Shown one piece after another: positions 18,761-27,846 of a DNA stretch of 64,000 nt. The notes under the pieces were generated by a model that had not been told where the DNA came from, searched no databases, and saw only the letters and a list, made by a program, of their open reading frames with translations. The position numbers were made by a program, and so were the translations under genes. The stretch is from Citreicella sp. C3M06 (GTDB taxonomy: Bacteria > Pseudomonadota > Alphaproteobacteria > Rhodobacterales > Rhodobacteraceae), in contig NZ_JAHKQA010000072.1 of the NCBI RefSeq assembly GCF_018860705.1, positions 186,001-250,000 on the forward strand. The letters run 5' to 3'. Numbering within the stretch: the first letter of the stretch is position 1; the number at the start of each line of letters is the position of its first letter.

Positions 18761-19405
18761 TCAGCGCGGCAGCGCGGCCGCTTCGGCGGCGAGCGCCTCG
18801 ATCCGGGCCCAGTCGCCTGCGGCGACCGCATCGCCCGGAGCGACCCAGCTGCCACCGCAGCACAGCACGTTGGGCAGCGACAGGTAATCGCCAGCGTTCT
18901 TCAGGTTGACGCCGCCGGTCGGGCAAAAGCGGATCTGCGGCAGCGGCGCGCCGATCCCCTTGAGCGCCGGAGCGCCGCCCGAAGCTTCTGCCGGGAAGAA
19001 CTTCTGCACCGTATAGCCGCGCTCCAGCAGCGCCATCGCCTCGGAGGCCGTGGCAGCGCCGGGCAGCAGCGGCAGGCCCGCTTCTTCGCAGGCATCCAGC
19101 AAACGGTCGGTTGCGCCGGGCGAGACGCCAAAGGTCGCGCCGGCATCGACAGCCTTGCGCACGTCTTCGGGGGTCAGCAGGGTTCCGGCGCCGACCACGC
19201 CGCCCTCGACCTTCGCCATTTCGGCGATGGCTTCAAGCGCGCAGGGGGTGCGCAGCGTCACCTCCAGCACCGGCAGACCGCCCGCGACCAGCGCCTGTGC
19301 CATCGGCACGGCATGGGCCACATCGTTCACGACGATGACGGGGATGATCGGAGCCATACGGCAAAGCTTTTCGGCACGGATGCTGGCGTCTTGCGGGGTG
19401 ATCAT
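18761..19405 (-). CDS. eda: KDPG aldolase (2-dehydro-3-deoxy-phosphogluconate aldolase)
   Basis: The product is 214 residues of the KDPG/KHG aldolase family. It shows LEVTLRTPCALEAI with the active Glu, GVVGAGTLLTPEDV, the Schiff-base Lys in VQKFFPAEASGG, and FCPTGGVNLKN. It cleaves KDPG to pyruvate and glyceraldehyde 3-phosphate in the Entner-Doudoroff pathway, the main sugar route in many roseobacters. The ATG at 19405 has AGAGG upstream. The partner edd is not in the window. Confidence 0.95.
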   Translation of the reverse strand: MITPQDASIRAEKLCRMAPIIPVIVVNDVAHAVPMAQALVAGGLPVLEVTLRTPCALEAIAEMAKVEGGVVGAGTLLTPEDVRKAVDAGATFGVSPGATDRLLDACEEAGLPLLPGAATASEAMALLERGYTVQKFFPAEASGGAPALKGIGAPLPQIRFCPTGGVNLKNAGDYLSLPNVLCCGGSWVAPGDAVAAGDWARIEALAAEAAALPR

Positions 19406-19477
19406 GGCAAGCCTCTTGAAGATGGGAAATTGCCCGCCCTTTACCATGGAACGGGCTAGGGATGTAAGGCGCTAACA

Positions 19478-20704
19478 TCACGCCGGGGTGAACTCTGCCT
19501 CATCCGCCGCAACCGCGGCCCGATAATCGGCAAGCAGGGTCGGATCGGCGGAATGCACCCGGTTCCACGTCGGGATGAATGGCGTTTCTTGCGGGTTCTC
19601 GATGAACATCTGCCCGGCAAGGGTGATGTTTTCGCCGAACATCTCGATGCTGCGTTCCTCGGCATGACGGTCGATCTGCAGCCCGTTCATCCGCGCATCA
19701 GCCCAATAGGCCTCGAGCAGATCCAGCGCCGAGCGGTAATAGGTCGCCTTCAGCGTGCGGAACACATGCGGCGTGAACACCGTGCCATCGGCGGCAAGCT
19801 TGCGGTAAATCGCCTTGCAGATATCGGTCGACATGCGCGACAGGCCCTTGCTGGCATCCTCGGGCGACAGATCCTGATGCTTGTGATCGTAATTGTCCGC
19901 CACCTCGACCTGACAGACCTGCCGCGGCCCGAGATTGCGCCACGCTTCGGACAGCACGCCGATTTCCAGCCCCCAGTCCGAGGGGATGCGCAGATCCGGC
20001 AACAGCCCGGTGCGCAGCGCCATTTCGCCCGACAGCGGGTAGCGGAAGGCGCGCAGATAATCGATGTAATCGCGATCGCCGATGGTGCGCTTGAGCGCGA
20101 TCAGCAGCGGCGAGACCAGCAGCCGCGTCACTCGCCCGTTGAGCTTGCCATTGCCGACGCGGGCGTAATAGCCCTTGGACAACTGGTAGGGAAAGGTCGG
20201 GTTGGCCACGGGATAGACCAGCCGGTCGAGCATCTCGCGCTTATAAGTGACGATGTCGCAATCATGGATCGCCATCACCGCGCTGTCGGCGCAGGAAATC
20301 AGGTAGCCCATGCAGCCCCAGACGTTCTTGCCCTTGCCCGGCTCAACCGACCCAAGGCCCAGCTCCTTGAGCCGCCTCTGGATGTCTAGCATCCGCGGGC
20401 TGTCGTTCCAGATCACCGTGGTCTGTTGCGGCAACACGCTGAAAAAGCTGCGGGCGTGGCGATACTGCGCTTCGTCCGCGCGGTCGAGCCCGATGATGAT
20501 GCGGTGCAGGTAGCTGACCTTGGCCAGCTCCGACAGGATGTTGGGCAGCGCGTCGCCTTCCAGCTCGGAAAACAGCGACGGCAGAATCAACGAGATCTTG
20601 CGGCTTTGCGAAAACGTCTCAAGCTCGTAGATCATCTCTTCAAGGGGGCGCGTGCGCAGGTTGTGAAACTGCGCGATGTTGCCGTTTTGCTGGAAATCCG
20701 CCAT
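19478..20704 (-). CDS. Glucosyl-3-phosphoglycerate synthase-like glycosyltransferase (GT81)
   Basis: The product is 408 residues. It has a GT-A fold: ISLILPSLFSELEGDALPNI, the metal-binding AIHDCDIVTY (D-x-D), then YPLSGEMALRT with SDWGLEIGVL and NYDHKHQDLSP. The last segments are the GpgS signatures (the E-I-G site and the His-x-x-Gln site). GpgS joins glucose from a nucleotide sugar to 3-phosphoglycerate, giving glucosyl-3-phosphoglycerate, a precursor of the compatible solute glucosylglycerate. The upstream phosphatase gene abuts it with no gap. A mannosyl-specific enzyme cannot be fully ruled out. Confidence 0.8.
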   Translation of the reverse strand: MADFQQNGNIAQFHNLRTRPLEEMIYELETFSQSRKISLILPSLFSELEGDALPNILSELAKVSYLHRIIIGLDRADEAQYRHARSFFSVLPQQTTVIWNDSPRMLDIQRRLKELGLGSVEPGKGKNVWGCMGYLISCADSAVMAIHDCDIVTYKREMLDRLVYPVANPTFPYQLSKGYYARVGNGKLNGRVTRLLVSPLLIALKRTIGDRDYIDYLRAFRYPLSGEMALRTGLLPDLRIPSDWGLEIGVLSEAWRNLGPRQVCQVEVADNYDHKHQDLSPEDASKGLSRMSTDICKAIYRKLAADGTVFTPHVFRTLKATYYRSALDLLEAYWADARMNGLQIDRHAEERSIEMFGENITLAGQMFIENPQETPFIPTWNRVHSADPTLLADYRAAVAADEAEFTPA

Positions 20705-21487
20705 TCAGGTCTGTCCTTCGGTGACGCCAAGCCTGCCGAGCAGAGCAAGGAGTTCGGTGTTCCAGCCCTTGGGGCCGGGGCTGGTGCTGCGCAGGATACG
20801 CCCGGTGGCTTCGCCCGCAAGGGGCGCAATGCCGCTGCCGTGGTCATTGCGGATGACAATGCCATAGCGGGCGGTTTCGATCATTTCGATATCGTTGGGG
20901 GCATCGCCAAGGGCGATGGCGGTGTCACGGCCAAGATCGCGCATGATCGCGGCCATCTGCCCGGCCTTGGTGCCGCCAAAGGACAGGGTCAGGAACCGCC
21001 CGCCGCGCCGCGCGGTGATGCCCTGCGCGCCAAGCGCCGCCAGAAACGCGTCCAGCCCCGCCGCGCTGCCCGACCACAGTCCCGGTTCGCTGTACTGGCG
21101 CGCGCGGGCCAGCGCCGCGCCCGGCAGAGGCAGTCCGGTGATGCGCGCCACCTCGGCATCGTCCATATCGCCAAAGCCGCGATAGGGCGCACGCAGATCG
21201 GCTGGCAGCGCGTCTAGTGTTGAACGCAACCTGTGGTAGATCGATCTGTCGCTCACGGCGGCGCCGGGAATCAGCCGTGCCGCGCCGTTTTCAGCGATGA
21301 TCGGCCAGTCGCCAAGGCCAAGGGCGGCGTGCAGCGGGGCGATCTCGGCGGCGGTCTTTGAACTGGCAAGGATCAGCGGAATGCCCGCCCGCCGCAACGC
21401 ATCAAGCGCAGGCTGCGCCGCAGCGTAGCTGTAGCTGTCGTGATCCAGAAGCGTTCCGTCCAGATCGGTAAAGACGATCGGTGTCAC
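20705..21487 (-). CDS. Glucosyl/mannosyl-3-phosphoglycerate phosphatase (HAD-IIB)
   Basis: The product is 260 residues with a GTG start at 21487 and AAGGGG nine bases upstream. HAD motifs are clear: motif I VFTDLDGTLLD, motif II ILASSKTAAEI, the Lys of motif III in SFGGTKAGQM, and motif IV ALGDAPNDIEM. The cap region fits the MPGP family, which removes the phosphate of mannosyl- or glucosyl-3-phosphoglycerate. It is followed directly by the GpgS-like gene, so the two probably make glucosylglycerate from sugar nucleotide and 3-phosphoglycerate. The closest substrate is inferred from that partner. Confidence 0.82.
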   Translation of the reverse strand: MTPIVFTDLDGTLLDHDSYSYAAAQPALDALRRAGIPLILASSKTAAEIAPLHAALGLGDWPIIAENGAARLIPGAAVSDRSIYHRLRSTLDALPADLRAPYRGFGDMDDAEVARITGLPLPGAALARARQYSEPGLWSGSAAGLDAFLAALGAQGITARRGGRFLTLSFGGTKAGQMAAIMRDLGRDTAIALGDAPNDIEMIETARYGIVIRNDHGSGIAPLAGEATGRILRSTSPGPKGWNTELLALLGRLGVTEGQT

Positions 21488-21694
21488 CTGCGCGCCCCTT
21501 TGCTGCCCTGCAGCAAGGTTAAGCAGATTGTTCGCACAGAGCAAATGGCTGTCGCATGATGGCGCAGCAATCAGCCGCAGCGTTGCTGGCTGATCTTGAC
21601 GCGCCTCAATCCGCCACGAACAGCGCAACGGGGCAGGCGAGACGCGATTCCGGCCGTTCTGACCGTCGCGCGCCTGCAAACGGGGCCGGAGTAT

Positions 21695-21723
21695 GGCATG
21701 GACCCGAGGGCCGGATCCATGCC
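21695..21723. repeat. Inverted repeat downstream of metF
   Basis: GGCATGGA (21695-21702) is matched by TCCATGCC (21716-21723). It lies 14 bases beyond the metF stop. No T run follows on either strand, so it may be a weak terminator or a protein site. Confidence 0.4.
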
Positions 21724-21736
21724 GATCAGGATAGGC

Positions 21737-22603
21737 TCAGGCGACAGCGCCCAGCGGGGCCGTCGCCGTGACGCCAAGCGCCTCGCAGACATCGCGGGTC
21801 AGCTCGGGGCGGTTCAGTGTGTAGAAATGCAGCTGCTCGACGCCGCCGTCGATCAGCTCCGAGCACAGTTCGGTGCACATCGCCGTCGCCAGCAGATCCT
21901 GACGGCCATCCTTTTCGGCGGCCTCGAACGCCTCGATCACCCAGCCGGGGATCTTGGTGCCGCAGCCTTCGGCAAAGCGGCGCGCGCCCTTCCAGTTCTC
22001 GATCGGGAAGATGCCGGGGATGATCGGCTTGTCGATGCCAGCCTTCGCACACGCGTCGCGGAAACGGAAAAACGTCTCGGCCTCGAAGAAGAACTGAGTC
22101 AGCGCTTCGGAAGCACCGGCATCGAGCTTGCGCTTGAGCCAGTCGACATCCGCCTGCGCCGAGGCTGCCTCGGGGTGGATGTCGGGATAGGCACCGACGC
22201 GAATGTTGAAATCGCCCGAGTCGCGCAGCGCGGTGATCAGCTCGACCGAGCTGGCAAACCCATCGGGATGGGCGGTAAATCCCGCATCACCCTTGGGCGG
22301 ATCGCCGCGCAGCGCCACGATGTCGGTCACGCCAGCGGCGCGGAACTGCTCGGCGATGGCCAGCGTCTCGTCGCGGGTGGCATCGACGCAGGTCAGATGC
22401 GCAGCGACCTTCAGCCCCGAATGCTTGTGCAGCGTCGCCACCACTTCGCGGGTCAGCTCACGCGTGGTGCCACCGGCGCCATAGGTCACCGACACAAAGC
22501 GCGGGCGCAGCGGCGACAGGGTCTGTACCGTGTCCCACAGCCGGAACGTCCCCTCGATGTTGCGGGGCGGGAAAAATTCAAACGAGATCTCGGGGCGGGT
22601 CAT
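21737..22603 (-). CDS. metF: Methylenetetrahydrofolate reductase
   Basis: The product is 288 residues, the bacterial MetF size, and a TIM-barrel flavoprotein. Evidence is EISFEFFPPRN with the catalytic Glu, SVTYGAGG, AHLTCVDAT, IVALRGDPP and the later FFFEAETFFRFRD and IPGIFPI stretches. It makes 5-methyl-THF for methionine synthesis. The ATG at 22603 (MTRPEISFE) has AAGGA nine bases upstream. It is divergent from metR, its probable activator. Confidence 0.97.
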   Translation of the reverse strand: MTRPEISFEFFPPRNIEGTFRLWDTVQTLSPLRPRFVSVTYGAGGTTRELTREVVATLHKHSGLKVAAHLTCVDATRDETLAIAEQFRAAGVTDIVALRGDPPKGDAGFTAHPDGFASSVELITALRDSGDFNIRVGAYPDIHPEAASAQADVDWLKRKLDAGASEALTQFFFEAETFFRFRDACAKAGIDKPIIPGIFPIENWKGARRFAEGCGTKIPGWVIEAFEAAEKDGRQDLLATAMCTELCSELIDGGVEQLHFYTLNRPELTRDVCEALGVTATAPLGAVA

Positions 22604-22653
22604 CAGGCGAAGTCCTTGCGTGTTGCGGCGCCCTTGTGACATATCGACCCTAG

Positions 22654-22666
22654 TGAGACAAACTCA
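22654..22666. promoter_or_regulatory. Putative MetR operator dyad
   Basis: TGAG-ACAAA-CTCA is a perfect inverted repeat with a five-base spacer, the same geometry as the E. coli MetR site TGAA-N5-TTCA. It lies in the metF-metR gap, 35 bases from the metR start and 51 from the metF start. A further CTCA follows at 22672-22675. Confidence 0.55.
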
Positions 22667-22700
22667 TATATCTCATCAAGAACATGAGGAGGATTTGAGG

Positions 22701-23603
22701 ATGCACATCGAATTTCGGCACCTTCGCACCGTCAAGGCGATCCACGAGGCCGGCGGTCTGGCCCGCGCTGCCGATCAGCTGAACATCACGCAATCGGCGC
22801 TGTCGCATCAGATCAAGGGGCTCGAAGAGCAGGCCGGGGTCGAGCTTTTCGTGCGGCGCGCCAAGCCGATGAAACTGTCCGCCGCCGGGCTGCGCCTGCT
22901 GCGGCTGGCCGATCAGGTGCTGCCGCAGGTCGAAGCCTTGCAAGAGGAATTCGCCGGGTTGCGCGCCGGAAAATCCGGGCGGCTGCACATTGCCATCGAA
23001 TGCCACGCCTGTTTCGAATGGCTGTTTCCGGTGCTCGAAGCGTTTCGGCGCAGCTGGCCGGATGTGGATGTCGACATCCGTCCCGGGCTGGCCTTTGACG
23101 CCCTGCCGGCGCTGGTCAGGGAAGAGGTCGATGTGGTGATCTCGTCCGATCCCGAGACGCTGCCGGGCGTCACTTTCACTCCGCTGTTCGATTACAGCCC
23201 GGTTTTCGTGGCGGCGGCGGCGCATCCGCTGGCGGCCAAGCTATGGATCGAGGCGCAGGATTTTCGCGGCGAGACGCTGATCACCTACCCGGTGGATCGC
23301 GCGCGGCTGGATGTGTTCTCGCAGCTTCTGGGGCCGGCCAAGGTTGAACCGGCGGCGATCCGGCAGGTCGAGCTGACGGCGGTCATCCTGCTTCTGGTGG
23401 CGTCGAACCGGGGGGTTTCGGTGCTGCCCGACTGGGTGGTGCGCGAGGTGAAATACAGCTCGGATTACGTCACGCGCCCGCTGACCAAGGACGGGCTGAA
23501 GCGCAGCCTGTATGCGGCAACGCGCAGCAGCGATCTTGCAAAGCCGTTCATGACCGATCTTGTCCGCCTTGCCGGACAAGAGGCGCGGCGCCTTCAGGCC
23601 TGA
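22701..23603 (+). CDS. metR: LysR-type activator MetR
   Basis: The product is 300 residues. The N-terminal LTTR helix-turn-helix is MHIEFRHLRTVKAIHEAGG, with DQLNITQSALSHQIKGLEEQ. The effector domain has HIAIECHACFEWLFPVLEAFR and VVISSDPETLPGVTFTPLFDY, both seen in MetR, whose co-effector is homocysteine. It should activate metF, and perhaps metA and metE/H. The ATG at 22701 follows GAGGAGGATTTGAGG. A TGAG-N5-CTCA dyad lies between it and the divergent metF. Confidence 0.9.
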   Translation: MHIEFRHLRTVKAIHEAGGLARAADQLNITQSALSHQIKGLEEQAGVELFVRRAKPMKLSAAGLRLLRLADQVLPQVEALQEEFAGLRAGKSGRLHIAIECHACFEWLFPVLEAFRRSWPDVDVDIRPGLAFDALPALVREEVDVVISSDPETLPGVTFTPLFDYSPVFVAAAAHPLAAKLWIEAQDFRGETLITYPVDRARLDVFSQLLGPAKVEPAAIRQVELTAVILLLVASNRGVSVLPDWVVREVKYSSDYVTRPLTKDGLKRSLYAATRSSDLAKPFMTDLVRLAGQEARRLQA

Positions 23604-23620
23604 CGGCGCGCCTGTTTTGC

Positions 23621-23680
23621 GATGGCCCGGTGAGATGGCCCAGTACGATGCCCTAGTGCGATGGCATGGAATGGCCCGGT
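23621..23680. repeat. Degenerate 13-bp tandem repeat
   Basis: Four in-phase 13-base units begin at 23621, 23634, 23647 and 23660: GATGGCCCGGTGA, GATGGCCCAGTAC, GATGCCCTAGTGC and GATGGCATGGAAT, followed by GGCCCGGT. The array lies between the converging metR and cold-shock genes and has no reading frame of its own. Confidence 0.6.
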
Positions 23681-23704
23681 CCGCGTCGCCGCGAGGGCCG
23701 GGCC
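23673..23704. terminator. Hairpin between metR and the cold-shock gene
   Basis: GGCCCGG (23673-23679) pairs with CCGGGCC (23698-23704). The loop is long (18 bases) and there is no clear T run. Its place between converging genes makes a terminator role plausible. Confidence 0.4.
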
Positions 23705-23734
23705 TTGATTACGTCTCCTGCGAACAGGGCAAGT

Positions 23735-23941
23735 TCACTGCGTCTTGAGATCGGAGGCCATCATCCGGCCGTCCCGCCCTTCCTTGAGTTCATAGCTCAC
23801 CTTCTGGTTGTCGGCGAGCCCCGTCAGGCCCGACCGCTCAACCGCCGAGATATGCACAAATACGTCTTTTCCGCCCTCTTCCGGAGCGATGAAACCATAG
23901 CCTTTGGTGGTGTTGAACCATTTCACGGTGCCGCTTGGCAT
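23735..23941 (-). CDS. CspA-family cold-shock protein
   Basis: The product is 68 residues with the two RNA-binding motifs: KWFNTTKGYGFIAPEEGGKDVFVHISAVE (RNP1 K-G-Y-G-F-I, RNP2 V-F-V-H-I). It is a single OB fold that binds single-stranded RNA. The ATG at 23941 has AAGGAG nine bases upstream. Although named for cold, members can be expressed under other conditions; nothing here shows cold control. Confidence 0.95.
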   Translation of the reverse strand: MPSGTVKWFNTTKGYGFIAPEEGGKDVFVHISAVERSGLTGLADNQKVSYELKEGRDGRMMASDLKTQ

Positions 23942-24178
23942 GTTCCCGTGCTCCTTACAATCGTCGTCGATACAATAGCCCGGTGTCCCGGACGCCTCGC
24001 TACATTCGCCGTTCAGCGGGAAGTCAGCGGTTGGGCTGGTCTTCCGGAACTGATCGACGAAGTCACATTCCAAAGCGTTACACAGGCGATGTAAAAATCA
24101 AGAGAAACACTTCGCTCTTGCAGCAATAGGCGATAAATTGTGCGGCGCTACCAAATGCAAGGCGAAGGAGAGGGCGTC

Positions 24179-24490
24179 ATGAAGCTATATGGCCTGAAAA
24201 ACTGCGACAGCTGCCGCAAGGCGCTCAAGGCGTTGCCAGAGGCGCAACTTGTTGATGTGCGGGGCGAAGGCGTTCCGGCCGAGGTGCTGGAGCAAGCGCT
24301 TGAGCAGTTCGGGGACCGCCTGATCAACACCCGCTCGACCACATGGCGTGGGCTTGACGAAGTACAGCGGGCGCAGCCTGCAAAAGAGCTTCTGGCGGCG
24401 CATCCGGCGCTGATGAAGCGGCCGCTGATCGTCGATGGCGCGGCGATGTGGCTGGGCTGGGACAAGGATGTGCAGGCGGCGCTTGCCTGA
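24179..24490 (+). CDS. ArsC/Spx-family reductase-like protein (YffB type)
   Basis: The product is 103 residues with the thioredoxin-like ArsC/Spx fold: MKLYGLKNCDSCRKALKAL carries a C-x-x-C, and NTRSTTWRGLDE plus MKRPLIVDG fit the conserved R-P site. The closest E. coli match is YffB rather than a true arsenate reductase; no ars operon is nearby. The ATG at 24179 has GGAGAGG upstream. It converges with thrS, and a strong terminator lies between them. Confidence 0.85.
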   Translation: MKLYGLKNCDSCRKALKALPEAQLVDVRGEGVPAEVLEQALEQFGDRLINTRSTTWRGLDEVQRAQPAKELLAAHPALMKRPLIVDGAAMWLGWDKDVQAALA

Positions 24491-24524
24491 AAAAATGGCC
24501 GGACCCTATGGGCCCGGCCATTTC
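24491..24524. terminator. Bidirectional terminator between ArsC-like gene and thrS
   Basis: AAATGGCCGG (24493-24502) pairs with CCGGCCATTT (24514-24523), with ACCCTATGGGC at the centre. It has A on one side and T on the other and serves both converging genes. The core ATGGCCGG...CCGGCCAT is the same as at 331-357. Confidence 0.8.
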
Positions 24525-24538
24525 GTATATTTGCGGGA

Positions 24539-26485
24539 TCAGCGCAGATCGGGCGGCGTTGCGTCATGCTTGAGCTGCGCCACGATCTCGTCAAGCGCAG
24601 CGACCTGCGTCTGCTTTTCGCCAAGGCGGCGAACGGTGACGGTGCGCTCTTCGACTTCACGCGCGCCCACCGCAAGGATCACCGGAACCTTGCCGACGGA
24701 ATGCTCGCGCACCTTGTAGTTGATCTTTTCGTTGCGCGTGTCCGCTTCGGCCCGGACCCCGGCGGCCCGCAGCGTCGCGACGACCTCGTCGACATAGGGA
24801 TCGGCTTCCGAGGTGATCGATGCCACCACGACCTGACGCGGCGCCAGCCAGAACGGCAGCTTGCCGGCGTGTTCCTCGATCAGGATACCGATGAAGCGCT
24901 CGAAACTGCCCAGAACGGCGCGGTGCAACATGACGGGGCGGTGCTTTTCACCGTCCTGACCGATATAGCTGGCATCCAGCCGGTCGGGCAGGTTGGGATC
25001 GACCTGAAGCGTGCCGCATTGCCATTCACGCCCGATCGCATCGGTCAGGGTGAATTCCAGTTTCGGCCCGTAAAAGGCGCCTTCGCCTTCCTGCAGCTCG
25101 AAATCGTAGCCAGCATTGGCGCAGGCATCGCCAAGCGCCTTTTCCACCCGGTCCCAGCTTTCATCGGAGCCGATGCGCTTTTCGGGGCGGGTCGAAAGCT
25201 TGATCGTCCAGTTCTCGAACCCAAGGTCGGCATAGATTCCGGCCAGAAATTCGATGAATTTCTTGGTTTCAACTTCGATCTGGCTGTCGGTGCAGAAGAT
25301 GTGCGCATCGTCCTGGGTAAAGCCGCGCACCCGCATGATGCCATGCAGCGCGCCCGACGGCTCATAGCGGTTGCACGAGCCGAATTCGGCCATGCGCAGG
25401 GGCAGGTCGCGATAGGATTTCAGCCCGGAATTGAAGATCTGCACGTGGCACGGGCAGTTCATCGGCTTGAGCGCGTTGATCGACTTTTCGCGGGCATGTT
25501 CCTCGTCGACTTCGACGATGAACATATTGTCCTGATAATTGTCCCAATGCCCCGAGGCTTCCCACAGCTTGCGGTCGACGACCTGAGGCGTGTTGACCTC
25601 GACATAGCCATCGCGGCGCTGTTGGCGGCGCATGTAATCCTGCAGCGTGGTGTAGATCGTCCAGCCATTCGGGTGCCAGAAAATCTGGCCCGGCGCTTCG
25701 GGTTGCAGGTGGAACAGGTCCATCTCGCGGCCCAGCTTGCGGTGGTCGCGCTTGGCGGCTTCCTCAAGGAAATTGAGATAGCCCTGAAGATCCTGCCGGT
25801 TGCGGAACGCCACGCCAGAGATGCGTTGCAGCATCGGGCGGTTGACGTCGCCAAACCAGTAGGCGCCCGAAACGCCCATCAGCTTGAAGGCATCGCTGGG
25901 CAGCTGCCCGGTATGCTGAAGATGCGGGCCGCGGCACAGATCCTGCCACTCGCCATGCCAGTACATGCGGATCGGCGCGTCTTCGGGGATGCGCTCGAGC
26001 AGCTCGATCTTGTAGGGCTCGCCGCTGTCCTCGTAATGCTTGCGGGTGCGCGCACGGTCCCAGATCTCGGTCCGGACCGGCTCGCGGGCGTTGATGATCT
26101 CTTTCATCTTGGCTTCGATCTGGCCGAGGTCTTCGGGGGTGAAGGGCTCGGCGCGGTCGAAATCATAGAACCAGCCGTTTTCGGTGACCGGGCCGATGGT
26201 GACCTTGGTGTCCGGCCAGATCGCCTGTACGGCGCGGGCCATGACATGCGCCAGATCGTGGCGGATCAGTTCGAGCGCCGGACCGTCGTCCTGCATGGTG
26301 TTGATGGCGATGGACGCATCGGATTCGATCGGCCATTGCAGATCCCAGTGCGCGCCGTTGACGGTCGCCGAGATCGCCTTTTTCGACAGGGATTTGGAGA
26401 TGGACTCGGCGACTTCGGCAGGGGTGATACCCGCCTCATAGTCGCGTGCATTGCCATCGGGGAAGGTGAGGGAAATCTGGGCCAT
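24539..26485 (-). CDS. thrS: Threonyl-tRNA synthetase
   Basis: The product is 648 residues, full length. Residues 1-60 form the TGS domain, followed by the editing domain with H-x3-H ([10 protein letters not shown]) and the class II core: the [13 protein letters not shown], motif 2 [30 protein letters not shown], and motif 3 near the C-terminal [18 protein letters not shown]. The anticodon domain ends the protein. It charges tRNA-Thr and, through the editing domain, removes mis-acylated Ser. No leader structure was recognised. Confidence 0.98.
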   Translation of the reverse strand: MAQISLTFPDGNARDYEAGITPAEVAESISKSLSKKAISATVNGAHWDLQWPIESDASIAINTMQDDGPALELIRHDLAHVMARAVQAIWPDTKVTIGPVTENGWFYDFDRAEPFTPEDLGQIEAKMKEIINAREPVRTEIWDRARTRKHYEDSGEPYKIELLERIPEDAPIRMYWHGEWQDLCRGPHLQHTGQLPSDAFKLMGVSGAYWFGDVNRPMLQRISGVAFRNRQDLQGYLNFLEEAAKRDHRKLGREMDLFHLQPEAPGQIFWHPNGWTIYTTLQDYMRRQQRRDGYVEVNTPQVVDRKLWEASGHWDNYQDNMFIVEVDEEHAREKSINALKPMNCPCHVQIFNSGLKSYRDLPLRMAEFGSCNRYEPSGALHGIMRVRGFTQDDAHIFCTDSQIEVETKKFIEFLAGIYADLGFENWTIKLSTRPEKRIGSDESWDRVEKALGDACANAGYDFELQEGEGAFYGPKLEFTLTDAIGREWQCGTLQVDPNLPDRLDASYIGQDGEKHRPVMLHRAVLGSFERFIGILIEEHAGKLPFWLAPRQVVVASITSEADPYVDEVVATLRAAGVRAEADTRNEKINYKVREHSVGKVPVILAVGAREVEERTVTVRRLGEKQTQVAALDEIVAQLKHDATPPDLR

Positions 26486-26664
26486 TTGCTGGCTCTCCTC
26501 GTCGGTCTGGCGCCCACGGAACGCCCGGTTGCGGGTTATGTCGTCGTTGCCTTTTGGCGGCGCGACGCAAGAGTGTCAAGCAGGTGCAAATCGGCACTGC
26601 ATGACTTTCACTTGGAAAAGCAGCACACATATATCTAGCACGAGATAACATGAGGTAGACCGAG

Positions 26665-26952
26665 ATGATCAAACAGTCCGCGACGAAAGCCGGCCTTCTG
26701 GCGCTTGCGCTGGCGACCCTGTCCCCGCAGCTGGCCAGCGCCCAAAGCCTCAATACGCGGGAATGGACATTTGTCATCGGACGGTCCGTGCCGCTCACCC
26801 GGGGCGAGCGCAGCAGCATCCGTTACCTGATTCCGGGCGTCGACATGTCGAGAGTCTCCGCAACCAATAGCGGCAAGTTGCGCGGCGTTCTTCACAGCGA
26901 TCGCAGCGACAGCTACAAGCGGAACCAGATCAAATGGCTGCTCAAGCGCTAG
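26665..26952 (+). CDS. Exported small protein of unknown family
   Basis: The product is 95 residues. It has a clear signal peptide (MIKQSATKAGLLALALATLSP, cleavage near ASA/Q). The mature ~68 residues are basic and contain REWTFVIGRSVPLTRGERSSIRYLIPGVDMSRVS, with no Cys. I do not recognise the family. It is divergent from thrS and converges with an M48 protease gene with a gap of seven bases, so the two ends are tightly packed. The ATG at 26665 has GAGG upstream. It may be a periplasmic or envelope accessory protein. Confidence 0.7.
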   Translation: MIKQSATKAGLLALALATLSPQLASAQSLNTREWTFVIGRSVPLTRGERSSIRYLIPGVDMSRVSATNSGKLRGVLHSDRSDSYKRNQIKWLLKR

Positions 26953-26959
26953 GGAACAC

Positions 26960-27649
26960 TCAGCGCTCCAGCGCCGCCCAGCGGTCCTGAAGCGACTCGA
27001 GCGCCGCAATCCGTTCGCCCGTCTTGGGGTGAGACATCAGCCAGGCCGGAACGCCGCGCCCCGCGGTGTTCATCGCATCGAGCTTGCGAAACAGCGATTT
27101 CTGCGCCTCGATCCCGATTCCCGTCTTGTGTAGCAGGGCGGCGGCATAGGCATCGGCCTCGTATTCATCGCCTCGTGACAGGCGGGCGGCGAGAAGCGAG
27201 GTCAGGGCATTGGCGATCAGCGGGCCAATGCCCGGAACAAACCGCCCGAGGACCATCACCAGCGCTGTGCGGATGGCGTTCTGGCCGGAAAAATCGATCA
27301 TGCGTCGCCGCGAATGCCCTAGCGCCACATGGCCAAGTTCATGCGCGATGACCGAGGCCAGTTCCTCGGCCGTGACCTCGCCGGCGCGGTAGCGTTTATA
27401 AAAACCGCGCGTGATGAAGATGCGGCCATCGGGCGCGGCAAGGCCATTCACCGGGTCGATCTCGTAGATATTGACCCGAATGCGTGGCAGATCGAGCGAT
27501 TGCGCCATGCGTTTGGTCAACGCAGCTAGCGTCGGGTCCGCCAGTTCCGTCGATTTCTCATCCAGTTCGCGCGCCGTGCGCCAGCTTGAAAAGCGGTACA
27601 TGGCGATGGCGTAAAGGATCGCAAGCAGGATGGGGGTAAAGCGCAGCAT
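26960..27649 (-). CDS. M48-family metallopeptidase
   Basis: The product is 229 residues. A membrane anchor fills residues 1-20 (MLRFTPILLAILYAIAMYRF). The zinc motif H-E-L-G-H is in VIAHELGHVALGH, and the third ligand Glu is in SRGDEYEADAYAA. The order fits HtpX/Oma1-type membrane proteases that clear damaged envelope proteins. The ATG at 27649 is chosen because the upstream in-frame stretch looks non-coding. The ribosome site is weak. Confidence 0.85.
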   Translation of the reverse strand: MLRFTPILLAILYAIAMYRFSSWRTARELDEKSTELADPTLAALTKRMAQSLDLPRIRVNIYEIDPVNGLAAPDGRIFITRGFYKRYRAGEVTAEELASVIAHELGHVALGHSRRRMIDFSGQNAIRTALVMVLGRFVPGIGPLIANALTSLLAARLSRGDEYEADAYAAALLHKTGIGIEAQKSLFRKLDAMNTAGRGVPAWLMSHPKTGERIAALESLQDRWAALER

Positions 27650-27846
27650 GGCTTGAATATGGGGCCGGGGGCCGGTGCTGCCAAGGCGGCATCGGGCGCT
27701 TTGGGACGGCTGCTGTGGGAAAAATGTCGGCTGCCAGCCTTTTGGGGCGCGCTGCACAGTCTCTTCATATTCCCTGCACACCGGCTCCCGAGACTCTCCG
27801 TAGGTCGGTGCTGCAATGGCGAACAACGCCAGAACAGGAGAGACCC

